A stretch of DNA of 64,000 nucleotides, taken from the NCBI RefSeq assembly GCF_030145145.1, contig NZ_JAQYWD010000010.1, forward strand, positions 62,001 through 126,000. Reading direction: 5' to 3'. The DNA is from Desulfobacula sp. (GTDB lineage: Bacteria > Desulfobacterota > Desulfobacteria > Desulfobacterales > Desulfobacteraceae). The number at the start of each line of letters is the position of its first letter. The first letter of the stretch is position 1. The notes under the pieces are model-generated. The model was not told where the DNA came from. It saw only the letters and a program-made list of their open reading frames with translations, and did not search any database. Below are positions 35,845 to 44,581 of this stretch, in pieces. The translations under genes and the position numbers were made by a program.

Positions 35845-37183
35845 ATCCAGGCGGTTATCACCGCTTAATCCCTCTAAGATTTATTTTGGGTGGTGGACGA
35901 TCCTTGTCACGGGTATGCTCTCAGGCTTGGGGCATGGATTCTACGGTTTGGGGATTTCCATATTTTTTAAAGACCTTTCAGCCGAGTTTGGAATTAACCG
36001 GGCCATGACCTCTCTTGCAGCAGGGATTGGACGATTAGAGGGGGGGATAACCTCTCCTCTGGTGGGATGGCTTTCTGACCGGTATGGCCCCAAATGGATT
36101 ATTTTTACCGGTGTCAGTATCGCCGGAACCGGTATGATTCTGATGAATTTTGTCTCCACCCTGTGGGAGTATACCCTTGTCTGGGGGGTTATGATCGGAA
36201 TTGGCGTAAACATTGGCCTGACAATTGCGGTGGATAAAGCCTTAAACGATTGGTTTATTTTAAAAAGAGGACTGGCCCAGGGAACTAAATTCGCATTGAT
36301 TGGCATTGGCAGTGTCATCACACTACCCATTGTAACGGTTCTGGTCAGCACTTTTGGCTGGCGTATCACCTGCGTTGTATGGGGATGCCTTATCCTGGTG
36401 TGTTCTCCCCTTGTGCTGTTATTTGTCAAGCAACACCCACCTGAATATTATGGATTACTTCCGGACGGTAAAAAAGCAGATACAGATCAACCAGACGTAT
36501 TGGATGGCGAAAACCATCCGGCATTCCCCCAAAAACCGACGATTCTTCATTTCGAAAAGCAAGAAATTAATTTTACATTTCAACAGGCGATTAAAACCCG
36601 GTCGTACTGGTTTATTGCCATTGCCATGGGCATGGAGATGTTTGTCGTGGGTGGCATGAATATTCACATGATTCCCTTTTTGACAGACCTGGGCATCCGT
36701 CTGGGCACTGCAGGTGCCATGATGGGAATGATGGTCTTTTTTACCATTCCGTCTCGATTTTTTGGTGGGATTCTTTCCGATCGTGTGGGGAGAAAAAATC
36801 AATATCTTCTTTTAGCCGGTATTTTATTTATACAAACCACCAGTTTAGCCATCATCCTGATCAGTCAGAAAATGGTTCCCATCTATCTGTTTATCGGGCT
36901 GTATGGATTTGCCAGCGGTGCCATTACGCCGTTATTTATCATTGCCATTGGCAGTTATTTCGGTAGAAAATCATTTGGGATAATTTTTGGCAGTTCCATG
37001 GTCATTCGGGCACCGCTCTCTCTTGCGGCGCCTGTTTTTACCGGATGGATATTTGACAGAACCGGCAGCTATAACACTGCATTCATTGTATTCTTTGCAT
37101 GCAGTCTGTTGGCTGCGTTGCTCATGTGCATCTTAAGACCGTCAAAACTGTATGCGTTAAAAACGAACGACATTAAAGACTAA
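35828..37183 (+). CDS. MFS transporter (OxlT/monocarboxylate-type)
   Basis: This protein of about 451 residues has twelve predicted membrane helices and MFS signatures GWLSDRYGPKWI (loop 2-3) and GGILSDRVGRKNQYLL (loop 8-9). The ATG at 35828 overlaps the last codons of GRE1 by 17 bases, so translation may be coupled; the frame is open to 35804. Members resembling oxalate/formate antiporters and monocarboxylate carriers move organic acids, so it may bring in the GRE1 substrate or export a product. Confidence 0.87.
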   Translation: MDPSIKSRRLSPLNPSKIYFGWWTILVTGMLSGLGHGFYGLGISIFFKDLSAEFGINRAMTSLAAGIGRLEGGITSPLVGWLSDRYGPKWIIFTGVSIAGTGMILMNFVSTLWEYTLVWGVMIGIGVNIGLTIAVDKALNDWFILKRGLAQGTKFALIGIGSVITLPIVTVLVSTFGWRITCVVWGCLILVCSPLVLLFVKQHPPEYYGLLPDGKKADTDQPDVLDGENHPAFPQKPTILHFEKQEINFTFQQAIKTRSYWFIAIAMGMEMFVVGGMNIHMIPFLTDLGIRLGTAGAMMGMMVFFTIPSRFFGGILSDRVGRKNQYLLLAGILFIQTTSLAIILISQKMVPIYLFIGLYGFASGAITPLFIIAIGSYFGRKSFGIIFGSSMVIRAPLSLAAPVFTGWIFDRTGSYNTAFIVFFACSLLAALLMCILRPSKLYALKTNDIKD

Positions 37184-37218
37184 CCTGATTTTATATCGGG
37201 TTGGATTGAGGCAACGTT

Positions 37219-37821
37219 ATGAACCGGAAAATTCAGCTGATTGATCGTATATTGACCATTGAGTTGAATATGTTTTTAGCGGTTCCATCTCAACAGGCGG
37301 AAGGTTGTCAACGCTATCCTGATCAATTCAAGCACCATCGGAAAGCACAGTTTATGGCCTGGTCGGAGAGTACACTGGCAAGTTATTTCAAAGATTTGAA
37401 AGACGCGCAAACGAACAATGAGAACCTGATGACGTTCAAATATGCCAGAATGGAGAACCTTCTGCCTCCCCGGTTTAAGCGTCCTTTAGTCAAAAAAATG
37501 GTTGCCATCCAATTGAACTGGCAACGGGAAATGTTCAAAAAATATCCAGCATTGATGAAAAGAGCCCGGTCCCTGGAACCATCTTCCGACACAGTCTCAC
37601 AGACCTCTTTTGAGACATATTTAAGCGGGGAATTGGAGTCCTATTCTGAACATACGCTGCACTGCCTATACCAGGATATCCAGGATAAATTGAAGCATCA
37701 AATAAATATGGCCGAAGAAATTTATGATTATTTGGTTCGAGCCATGGGGTATGAATCATTGGTACAGGTTGAAAAAAGTCTGGGAGAGGCGAAAAAAAAG
37801 GTCTCTGACAAAAAAATATAA
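37219..37821 (+). CDS. DUF4125 family protein
   Basis: This 200-residue helical protein fits DUF4125: EGCQRYPDQFKHHRKAQF, then WSESTLASYFKDLKDA and LMTFKYARMENLLPP. Biochemical function is not established. The gene lies between the MFS carrier and the CapA-like gene and starts 35 bases after the carrier's stop. Conservation of such a protein in GRE operons elsewhere would suggest an enzyme-specific chaperone or adaptor, but I only infer this. Confidence 0.72.
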   Translation: MNRKIQLIDRILTIELNMFLAVPSQQAEGCQRYPDQFKHHRKAQFMAWSESTLASYFKDLKDAQTNNENLMTFKYARMENLLPPRFKRPLVKKMVAIQLNWQREMFKKYPALMKRARSLEPSSDTVSQTSFETYLSGELESYSEHTLHCLYQDIQDKLKHQINMAEEIYDYLVRAMGYESLVQVEKSLGEAKKKVSDKKI

Positions 37822-37839
37822 GCGCTTAAAGGAAAAACA

Positions 37840-39009
37840 ATGAAAAAAACCGTTGTAAATCTGGTGGCGGTTGGGGATGTCGGCCCCAAGCGGGAAAATG
37901 CGGAAGAGGTGTTTGATTTGACGCGATCCATGTTAAAAGAGGGCGATATTACCTTTGGCCAGCTGGAAAGCAATTTGTCAACACGGGGTGTCCCCCAGGT
38001 GGCCATGGGATTGGGCTCCATTGCGCATCCCCGTATGGCAGCCGTATTGGCCAACGCGGGGTTTGATGTAATGTCCTTTGCCTCCAACCATTCACTGGAC
38101 TGGAGTGAAGAGGCCATGTTTGATACTTTGGACGTGATGAAGAAAAACAAGATTGCAGTGATCGGCGCGGGGGTCAACTTGAAAGCGGCCAGAAAACCGG
38201 CTATTATCGAACGGAAAGGTACAAAAGTCGGATTCCTGGCCTATTGTTCCGTGGTTCCCAAAGGCTTTGATGCCAGAGACGACAAATCAGGCGTTGCCCC
38301 GGTCAGAGCTTTTACGTCTTATGAGCAGGCTGACTGGCAGGCTGGAACCCCCCCCAGAATCCATACAAAAGTTTTTCCTGAAGATTTAAACCATATGATT
38401 GATGACATCACGGCATTAAAATCACAAGTGGATGTCCTGGTGCTTTCCATGCACTGGGGGGTTCATTTTGTTCCTTCCATTATTGCCCAGTATCAATATG
38501 AGGCGGGTCATGCTGCCATTGACGCAGGGGCGGATATCATCATTGGAACCCATGCCCACATATTAAAGGGGATTGAGGTTTACAAAGGAAAAGTGATTTT
38601 TTTCAGCTTGTGTAACTTTAATATGGACCTGCCCATTACCGGTCCGGTGGCAGATGCAATGGCGAAAAGCCAGGGCCGACCGGGGATGACGTCTGTAACC
38701 CTGGATAAAAAAAACAGATGTCAGATTGGTCATTACAGCTGGGAAGTTGATCCGGAATACCCAACCTATGCGTTTCCCATTGATTCTCAAAAAAGTATTC
38801 TGGTTCGATGTAGAATCGTTGATAAAAAAATTGAACGCGTGGCGTTTCAGCCGTTGTGGATGACAAAAAAGGGGCAGCCTGAACCATTATCGCAATCAGA
38901 TCCGCGCAATGAAGACGTGTATCGTTACATGAAATATTTATGCGAGGATCAACGGTTAGATACGAACTTTGTACGGGAAGGGGATGAGATCGTTGTTGTT
39001 CGGGCCTGA
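37840..39009 (+). CDS. CapA-family metallophosphatase-like protein
   Basis: This 389-residue protein has the CapA/PgsA calcineurin-like motifs: VAVGDVGPKR, GQLESNLS, SFASNHSLDW, SMHWGVHF and IIGTHAHILKGIEVY. No signal peptide is present, so it is probably cytoplasmic, unlike CapA proteins of poly-gamma-glutamate synthesis. There are no capB/capC genes. In this operon it may hydrolyse a phosphoester or act on a metabolic intermediate; the real role is unknown. Confidence 0.8.
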   Translation: MKKTVVNLVAVGDVGPKRENAEEVFDLTRSMLKEGDITFGQLESNLSTRGVPQVAMGLGSIAHPRMAAVLANAGFDVMSFASNHSLDWSEEAMFDTLDVMKKNKIAVIGAGVNLKAARKPAIIERKGTKVGFLAYCSVVPKGFDARDDKSGVAPVRAFTSYEQADWQAGTPPRIHTKVFPEDLNHMIDDITALKSQVDVLVLSMHWGVHFVPSIIAQYQYEAGHAAIDAGADIIIGTHAHILKGIEVYKGKVIFFSLCNFNMDLPITGPVADAMAKSQGRPGMTSVTLDKKNRCQIGHYSWEVDPEYPTYAFPIDSQKSILVRCRIVDKKIERVAFQPLWMTKKGQPEPLSQSDPRNEDVYRYMKYLCEDQRLDTNFVREGDEIVVVRA

Positions 39010-39014
39010 TGGGT

Positions 39015-39080
39015 TTCGCCGGTCACAGCCTTTTAATGGGAACCGCAGCCGGCGAAGGGCATGTCTTTTCAGTAAAGACA
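39015..39080. terminator. Two hairpins between convergent operons
   Basis: Arms TTCGCCGG (39015-39022) and CCGGCGAA (39049-39056) form a GC-rich stem, followed by TGTCTTT (39062-39068) and AAAGACA (39074-39080). They lie between the ends of the CapA and DctM genes, where a bidirectional terminator is expected. No long U-tract is present, so termination is inferred from position and stems. Confidence 0.5.
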
Positions 39081-39089
39081 GGCTCAAGG

Positions 39090-40397
39090 TTACATCAGTA
39101 TGCTGACCAGGTACAAAGAAATTCCTGGAAACAAAATAAGCAAAAATAAATGTAAAAAATCTGCGATAAGGAACGGAAGAATCCCTTTGAATACCGTGGT
39201 CATGTCAATCCCCATTTCCCTGGCGATTCCTGCGATAACAAAGGTGTTCATCCCTATGGGGGGGGTGATCATGGCGATCTCTGCCATCCGGACAAAAATG
39301 ATGCCAAACCATATCGGGTTGAATCCCAGTTCCATCACCATGGGAAAAAAGATGGGTATGGTCAAAACTGTCATTGCCGCCACATCCAGGAAACACCCCA
39401 AGAAAAAATAAAGAACCAATACCAGGGCTAAAATTGCATAGGGGGGCAGCGGTAATCCGCCAATGGTGTCTGCCAGAACGTAAGGAATCGTAGAGGCGGC
39501 CACCAGGTAATTGAAAATTAAAGCACCAATCAATATGCCATAAATCATGCCGGTGGTTTTTAGTGTGGCCATGATGGCCTGTTTAAATTTTTCCCAGTTC
39601 AGGCGGCCCCTTACCAGGCACATGATGATCGCCCCAAACGCACCCACGGCACCCGCTTCGGTGGGTGTAAACCACCCGATAATAAGGCCGGAAAGGACAA
39701 AAACAATGAGAACGATCATCTCTCCACATTTGGAAAAGGCTTTTATCCTTTCTGAAAAGGGTGCTTTCTCAGCACGGGGGCCCCAGTTGGGTTTCCACCA
39801 GCATAGAATGGCAATCACGGCGATATAGAAGAGGGCTTCGAGTATCCCGGGAATAACCCCTGCTGCAAACAGCTTCCCGATGGAAGTCTCCGTCAGGATA
39901 CCATAAATGATGAGCGCACCGCTGGGCGGGATCAAAACCCCCATGGTGCCGCCCGCAGCCACAGCCCCGGTTGCCAGAGCGGGATTGTATTTCAGCCGCT
40001 GCATTTCGGGGATGGACACCAGTCCCATGGTGGTTGCCGTGGCAATACTGGAGGCTGAGACGGCTGCAAATATTCCGGAACCCGCAACAGCGGCCATGGC
40101 GACGCCCCCTCTTCTATGACCCAGTAATTTAGAGGCAAGGTTAAACAGGTCACGACCCATGCCACTGACAAACACCACCTGGGCCATGAGTAAAAACAGG
40201 GGGAGCACCGCCAATGAATAATCCGTGATGGTCTGGAAGGGTACAACCGCCAGTTTAGTGAACGCCGCTACATCAGAGATTAAAAACCACAGCCCGGTAA
40301 ACCCCACCAACGCCATTCCCGCACCAATGGGGACGCCAAATGCCAACAACGAAAAAAGAACCACAAATGCAATAATGCCAATCAGTACCGGACTCAT
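39090..40397 (-). CDS. TRAP transporter large permease (DctM type)
   Basis: The protein is about 435 residues with twelve to thirteen hydrophobic segments. Landmarks are VLPLFLLMAQVVFVSGMGRD, GHRRGGVAMAAVAGSGIFAA, MGVLIPPSGALIIYG, FTPTEAGAVGAFGAI and ITPPIGMNTFVIAGIA. The ATG at 40397 overlaps the DctQ stop as ATGA, with AGGAGG 11 bases upstream. It is the last gene of the GRE2 operon. Confidence 0.9.
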   Translation of the reverse strand: MSPVLIGIIAFVVLFSLLAFGVPIGAGMALVGFTGLWFLISDVAAFTKLAVVPFQTITDYSLAVLPLFLLMAQVVFVSGMGRDLFNLASKLLGHRRGGVAMAAVAGSGIFAAVSASSIATATTMGLVSIPEMQRLKYNPALATGAVAAGGTMGVLIPPSGALIIYGILTETSIGKLFAAGVIPGILEALFYIAVIAILCWWKPNWGPRAEKAPFSERIKAFSKCGEMIVLIVFVLSGLIIGWFTPTEAGAVGAFGAIIMCLVRGRLNWEKFKQAIMATLKTTGMIYGILIGALIFNYLVAASTIPYVLADTIGGLPLPPYAILALVLVLYFFLGCFLDVAAMTVLTIPIFFPMVMELGFNPIWFGIIFVRMAEIAMITPPIGMNTFVIAGIAREMGIDMTTVFKGILPFLIADFLHLFLLILFPGISLYLVSILM

Positions 40398-40876
40398 TTT
40401 TCGCAATACCTCCTGTAGGCCTTGTAAAAATCAAGAAGACATGTCAGACAAAAAAGGAAGGTAAAGAAGATATAGACCATCCGAAAGGGCAGGTAGGGAA
40501 TTTCTAATACTTCCGTGGCTTCTCTTGTGCCGTTTTCAAGTGCTAACCGCGTGCCGGCCCAGGCAATCAACGTCCATATGACAAAGCTGAGAAGGGCCGC
40601 GACCATTTGCGTCACAGCGGTAAGCCTCGGGGGGAATCGGGAGACAATCAGTTCGACAATAACATGGTATTTTTCCTTTGCAGCGTAAAACAGCGCAAAA
40701 GAAACCGGAAAGACCATCAGCATTTCAAACAGTTCATAACTCCCTGGAATGACGGTATTGGTAAGTCTACCGACAATATTACTAATTAAAAGCAGCATGG
40801 CTGCTATCAGAAAGACCCCACCAAAAAATCCGCCGGCTTTGGAGATGCGGTGGAGAAAGCCGGTTACGACATTCAT
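40394..40876 (-). CDS. TRAP transporter small permease (DctQ type)
   Basis: The protein is 160 residues with four membrane helices and the typical FALFYAAKEKYHVIVELIVSRFP segment after helix 2. It sits between the DctP and DctM genes and shares an ATGA junction with the latter. Confidence 0.88.
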   Translation of the reverse strand: MNVVTGFLHRISKAGGFFGGVFLIAAMLLLISNIVGRLTNTVIPGSYELFEMLMVFPVSFALFYAAKEKYHVIVELIVSRFPPRLTAVTQMVAALLSFVIWTLIAWAGTRLALENGTREATEVLEIPYLPFRMVYIFFTFLFCLTCLLDFYKAYRRYCEK

Positions 40877-40959
40877 TTTTCCCCCTCTAATATTGATTGT
40901 TTTAATTATTTAAAAGCAGGTCAAAGGTTCATTTTTGTCCCTGAAGGTTAAATACGGTT

Positions 40960-42012
40960 TTATTTGTTTGCCGCTTTTATTTGAGCTCTTATCTCATTAT
41001 ATACATCCGTGCCCGGTAGTCCTTTATCATCCAGCTTTGCCATCTGAGATAATATCTCTTTGTTCACCACGGTATACACTTTATTCAGTTCTTCCGGAGA
41101 AAGGGAGATAAACTTGACATTGTTCTTTTTGCCAAGTGCTATGCCGAGCGCTTCACCGGCAAAAACCAACTCTTCAATTTTTCCTCCAAACCACTCAATA
41201 TTATCTTCAAACACTTTCTGGATATCCGCGGGCAATTTGTTCCAGGATTTAAGGCAGAAGCCCCAGTGACCGGCCGGAGCAGATGCGATGTTCAATTCCA
41301 GGGCGTACTTGACAACTTCTGCGAAACGAAAAGACTTCATGGTTTCATATGGGGCAAAAACGCCGTCAATAGTGGTCTTCTGCAGTGCTGTATAACTTTC
41401 ACTCATGGGCATCACAATCCCTTCTCCGCCAAGCCCGGTGGCCACCTTGGCAAGATCACCGCTGGCTTTGATTGTCATGCCTTTTATGTCCGCTGTTGTT
41501 TTGACCTCTTTTTTTGAAAGAAGCAATTGATAGGGGGGGATAGAGGCATAGGCCATTACCTTGATGCCGGCTTTTGTAAATTCTTCAGTGAGTTGGGGAT
41601 ATTTAGCCATTACGTTATGGTAGACTGTTCGGGCAAATTTTTTGTCGTTGACCCCCCAGAAAACCATCCGCATTGACTTTTCAAAGTCATATCCCATGGG
41701 CGCATATGCGCCGGAAAAATCTCCGATATCTGCCACCCCTTTGGCAAGTTCCATGGCCGACGCTCTGGGTCGATACAAAGCACCCGCCCAGAACGCCTTG
41801 ATTTTTACCCTTCCGTTGGTCTCCTTTTCTATTTTTTCAATCCAGAGTTTTGTGGCAACGGACATGGGGTGTGCCGGTGGCCATAATCCAGCATAGGTAA
41901 GCGTGATGGTGTCTGCAGCATTGGCATTACTGACGCTGTTTACAAATGTAAGCCCTGATAAAACCCAAATTCCCAAAACAACAATGATTAGACGATTAAA
42001 AATTTTTTTCAT
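40960..42012 (-). CDS. TRAP transporter substrate-binding protein (DctP type)
   Basis: This 350-residue protein has a signal peptide ending near NANAAD. The DctP fold is clear (LTYAGLWPPAHPMSVATKLW, MPMSESYTALQKTTIDGVFAPYE). The segment that normally carries the substrate-clamping Arg reads IKGMTIKASGDLAKVA, with Lys where the other two binding proteins in this window have Arg. Position behind GRE2 suggests it imports that enzyme's substrate. A strong ribosome binding site (AAGGAG) precedes it. Confidence 0.9.
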   Translation of the reverse strand: MKKIFNRLIIVVLGIWVLSGLTFVNSVSNANAADTITLTYAGLWPPAHPMSVATKLWIEKIEKETNGRVKIKAFWAGALYRPRASAMELAKGVADIGDFSGAYAPMGYDFEKSMRMVFWGVNDKKFARTVYHNVMAKYPQLTEEFTKAGIKVMAYASIPPYQLLLSKKEVKTTADIKGMTIKASGDLAKVATGLGGEGIVMPMSESYTALQKTTIDGVFAPYETMKSFRFAEVVKYALELNIASAPAGHWGFCLKSWNKLPADIQKVFEDNIEWFGGKIEELVFAGEALGIALGKKNNVKFISLSPEELNKVYTVVNKEILSQMAKLDDKGLPGTDVYNEIRAQIKAANK

Positions 42013-42074
42013 TTTTTTCTCCTTAAACTTTGTTTTATGAAACCGACTCTGCCATTTGCCAACCCCTGTTCCTT

Positions 42075-42142
42075 AAAGTGTCAAAGTGTTCTCTGCCAGA
42101 TGAAAGACACTTTCGACCCAGGGGATAAAAATTCTTTTTATC
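42075..42142. repeat. Two inverted repeats between GRE2 and DctP
   Basis: AAAGTGTC (42075-42082) pairs with GACACTTT (42106-42113), and GATAAAAA (42124-42131) pairs with TTTTTATC (42135-42142) around a 3-base loop. In the direction of transcription (minus) they come after the GRE2 stop and before DctP. They could partly terminate or stabilise the message, lowering transporter expression relative to the enzyme. Confidence 0.5.
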
Positions 42143-42166
42143 GCACTGCTGTGTTACTAGTTTTGA

Positions 42167-44554
42167 TTACCACCCCAACTCTGTGCGGGCGATCACTTCG
42201 TCCTGCACGGGTTTGTCAAGTGCTACGAAATGCGCACTGTACCCCGCCACTCTGACCACCAGTTCTTTATGTCTGTCCGGTAGTTTCTGTGCTTCTTTCA
42301 ATAATTTTGAATCAACAACATTGAACTGGACATGCTTCCCCCCCATTTTAAAATACGTTTTGATCAACGCTGAAAGTTTCATTAAATCCTGGGTTGTTTT
42401 CAAAGCGGATGGATGAAATTTCATATTCAGCAAGGTTGCATTAATGGCAGCCTGGTCTATTTTACCGGCACTTTTAAGTATGGCAGTGGGTCCTTTTTTA
42501 TCCATGCCCTGCATGGGGGACATGCTGCCATCCGCCAGAATATCGCCCTTGCATCTGCCGTCTGGCGTGGCGCCGGTTAAAGCGCCGCCTGGCTGGTGAG
42601 AAGAAATGGATATGGCGGTTGTGGTCACTTTTCCCCCATACACCGTATCGAATTCTGCCATTGACCGTTCAATAAATTTATACAGATCGGCAGCCATAAG
42701 ATCAACATAATCATCATCATTGCCATATTTGGGTGCGCCCAGAAACAATTTGTGCAGGTCTTCAGCCCCCTGCCAGTTTGCATCCAATGCCGCTTTGAGT
42801 TGCTTCATGGACACTTTTTTTTCTTCGAAAACCAGTTTTTTAACCGCAGCTAAAGAATCAACCGCATTGATTGTGCCCACTAAACACTGCACAGATGCAT
42901 TCTCAAAGGGCATTTTGCGGCTCAAGATATCCTTGCCTTCTTTAATGGCATCATACATCAAAGAAGAACGGAAGGGATCGGAAAACAATTCTCTTTGTTT
43001 CACCAGTTCAATATTGCTTTTTTCTGCCACAAGTCCCAATATATATTTGAGCTGCCTGTGAAAGGCATCCAGGAATTCATCAAAGGACGTCATGTTTTCC
43101 GGGTCACCGGTATCCATTCCAACCTTTTCGCCGGTGCCCGGATTAACGCCATTGTGCATAAAAATCTCAAATATTAAGGGGATGACAACCATTCCAACGG
43201 CGACATTACGGGACTTTCCCGGGATATTACCGTCCAGGCAACCGGTCATGATATATTCCCTGGCATCTTCCAGGGACATGCCATTCCGCATGAAATAGTC
43301 CACATAGGATCGGTCGCTGACAAATGCCGGCATACCCAGCCCGGTTTTCACGACTTCAAGGGCCTTTATCATCACGTCATCCGGGGTATCATCATGGACA
43401 CGCAGGGTGAGGGTATGGTGGGGGATCTGTGTGTCTTTAGCGGCTTTCATCAGCAGATAGGTCAGTTCGTTGGATGCGTCCCTGCCATCCACGGTAACGC
43501 CCCCAATGGTCCAGTTATGCCATTTGGCCATGCCGGAATTCTTCTTCCGGTTCTGCTGGCCCGACACCCGGTTCATTTTGATGTCTTTAATCCTCAGGCA
43601 CTCTAGCAGTTCCAGTACTTCTTCGTCTGTTATGCGCCCCTGTTCTTTGTCCCGTTTATAGAACGGATACATATACTGGTCAAATCGACCCGCAGCCGAG
43701 GTCGGTGAAGGCGATATCAGCAGGAAGGTAAACCAGAAGGATTGCAACGCATCAAAAAAATGTCTGGCCGGTTTTGCCGGAACCCATTTACAGGTATCTG
43801 CTATTTTTAATAATTCATTTTTTCGGGTGGGATCACTTTCTTGGTTTGCCATTGTTTCTGCCAGTTGGGCATATCTTCCGGAAAAATTGATCAAGGCTTT
43901 ATGCACGAGAATAACGGACGTTAGAAAATCTTTTTTTTCCAGACAGTCACTGGCAAAATACCGCAGGTTCTTTAACTCTTCCTCGGCATCTGCAATGATT
44001 TTTAATGATCCGTCATTCAGCATCCGGGAATAATCCACGCCTAAAAGAAAGAACCCAGGGCCGAGACCTAATCCTGACTGGGCATACCCGCCACCACTTC
44101 CAACTTTTTTCCCTTTCCAGGGCGGTAAAATAACCCCGGATTTCATCAGCGGCCACAGGCGTTCACTTTCAAAGAAAACGTCTCCCATGGCTTCAACCAG
44201 GGTTTTTTCTTTGAATTGTGCATTTATGATCTGGAGTTCTGCCTCATCTTCAGGTGTAATGACATAGTGTTCGTTTTTCAGTGCATCAATTTCATCCTGG
44301 GTCCATGTCCCGTATTCGTAATCGATTTCCATGCCAAATGGTTTGCTGGCACCGGCTCCCACAAAGGGTTCATCCTCTTCAATAAAAATAGTGATATGGT
44401 TGAGGACGCCGGCAATAATTTTCCCCCGCCGGATGATATTGGGTTCACCCTGGGTATTGGCAAGCACCTGTGTTGCGATGCGAAATTTCTCAATACACAA
44501 AGGATATTTTTCCACATCAAGACGGTCTTTTAATCGTTGAACTCTCTTATTCAT
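42167..44554 (-). CDS. Glycyl radical enzyme 2 (pyruvate-formate-lyase-like)
   Basis: This 795-residue paralogue of GRE1 is similar along its whole length. The radical glycine is Gly771 (RVAGYSAHF) and the thiyl Cys439 stands in IMTGCLDGNIPGKSR, again Cys-Leu-Asp (Asp441). Conserved blocks LNMKFHPSALKT and GGKHVQFNVVDS are present. The activase gene lies 27 bases upstream and a TRAP uptake system follows. I cannot assign the substrate; pyruvate formate-lyase itself is excluded by the single Cys, and benzylsuccinate-type enzymes by the lack of small subunits. Confidence 0.92.
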   Translation of the reverse strand: MNKRVQRLKDRLDVEKYPLCIEKFRIATQVLANTQGEPNIIRRGKIIAGVLNHITIFIEEDEPFVGAGASKPFGMEIDYEYGTWTQDEIDALKNEHYVITPEDEAELQIINAQFKEKTLVEAMGDVFFESERLWPLMKSGVILPPWKGKKVGSGGGYAQSGLGLGPGFFLLGVDYSRMLNDGSLKIIADAEEELKNLRYFASDCLEKKDFLTSVILVHKALINFSGRYAQLAETMANQESDPTRKNELLKIADTCKWVPAKPARHFFDALQSFWFTFLLISPSPTSAAGRFDQYMYPFYKRDKEQGRITDEEVLELLECLRIKDIKMNRVSGQQNRKKNSGMAKWHNWTIGGVTVDGRDASNELTYLLMKAAKDTQIPHHTLTLRVHDDTPDDVMIKALEVVKTGLGMPAFVSDRSYVDYFMRNGMSLEDAREYIMTGCLDGNIPGKSRNVAVGMVVIPLIFEIFMHNGVNPGTGEKVGMDTGDPENMTSFDEFLDAFHRQLKYILGLVAEKSNIELVKQRELFSDPFRSSLMYDAIKEGKDILSRKMPFENASVQCLVGTINAVDSLAAVKKLVFEEKKVSMKQLKAALDANWQGAEDLHKLFLGAPKYGNDDDYVDLMAADLYKFIERSMAEFDTVYGGKVTTTAISISSHQPGGALTGATPDGRCKGDILADGSMSPMQGMDKKGPTAILKSAGKIDQAAINATLLNMKFHPSALKTTQDLMKLSALIKTYFKMGGKHVQFNVVDSKLLKEAQKLPDRHKELVVRVAGYSAHFVALDKPVQDEVIARTELGW

Positions 44555-44581
44555 AACTGCCTCCTGGAAATCAGTGATGGG

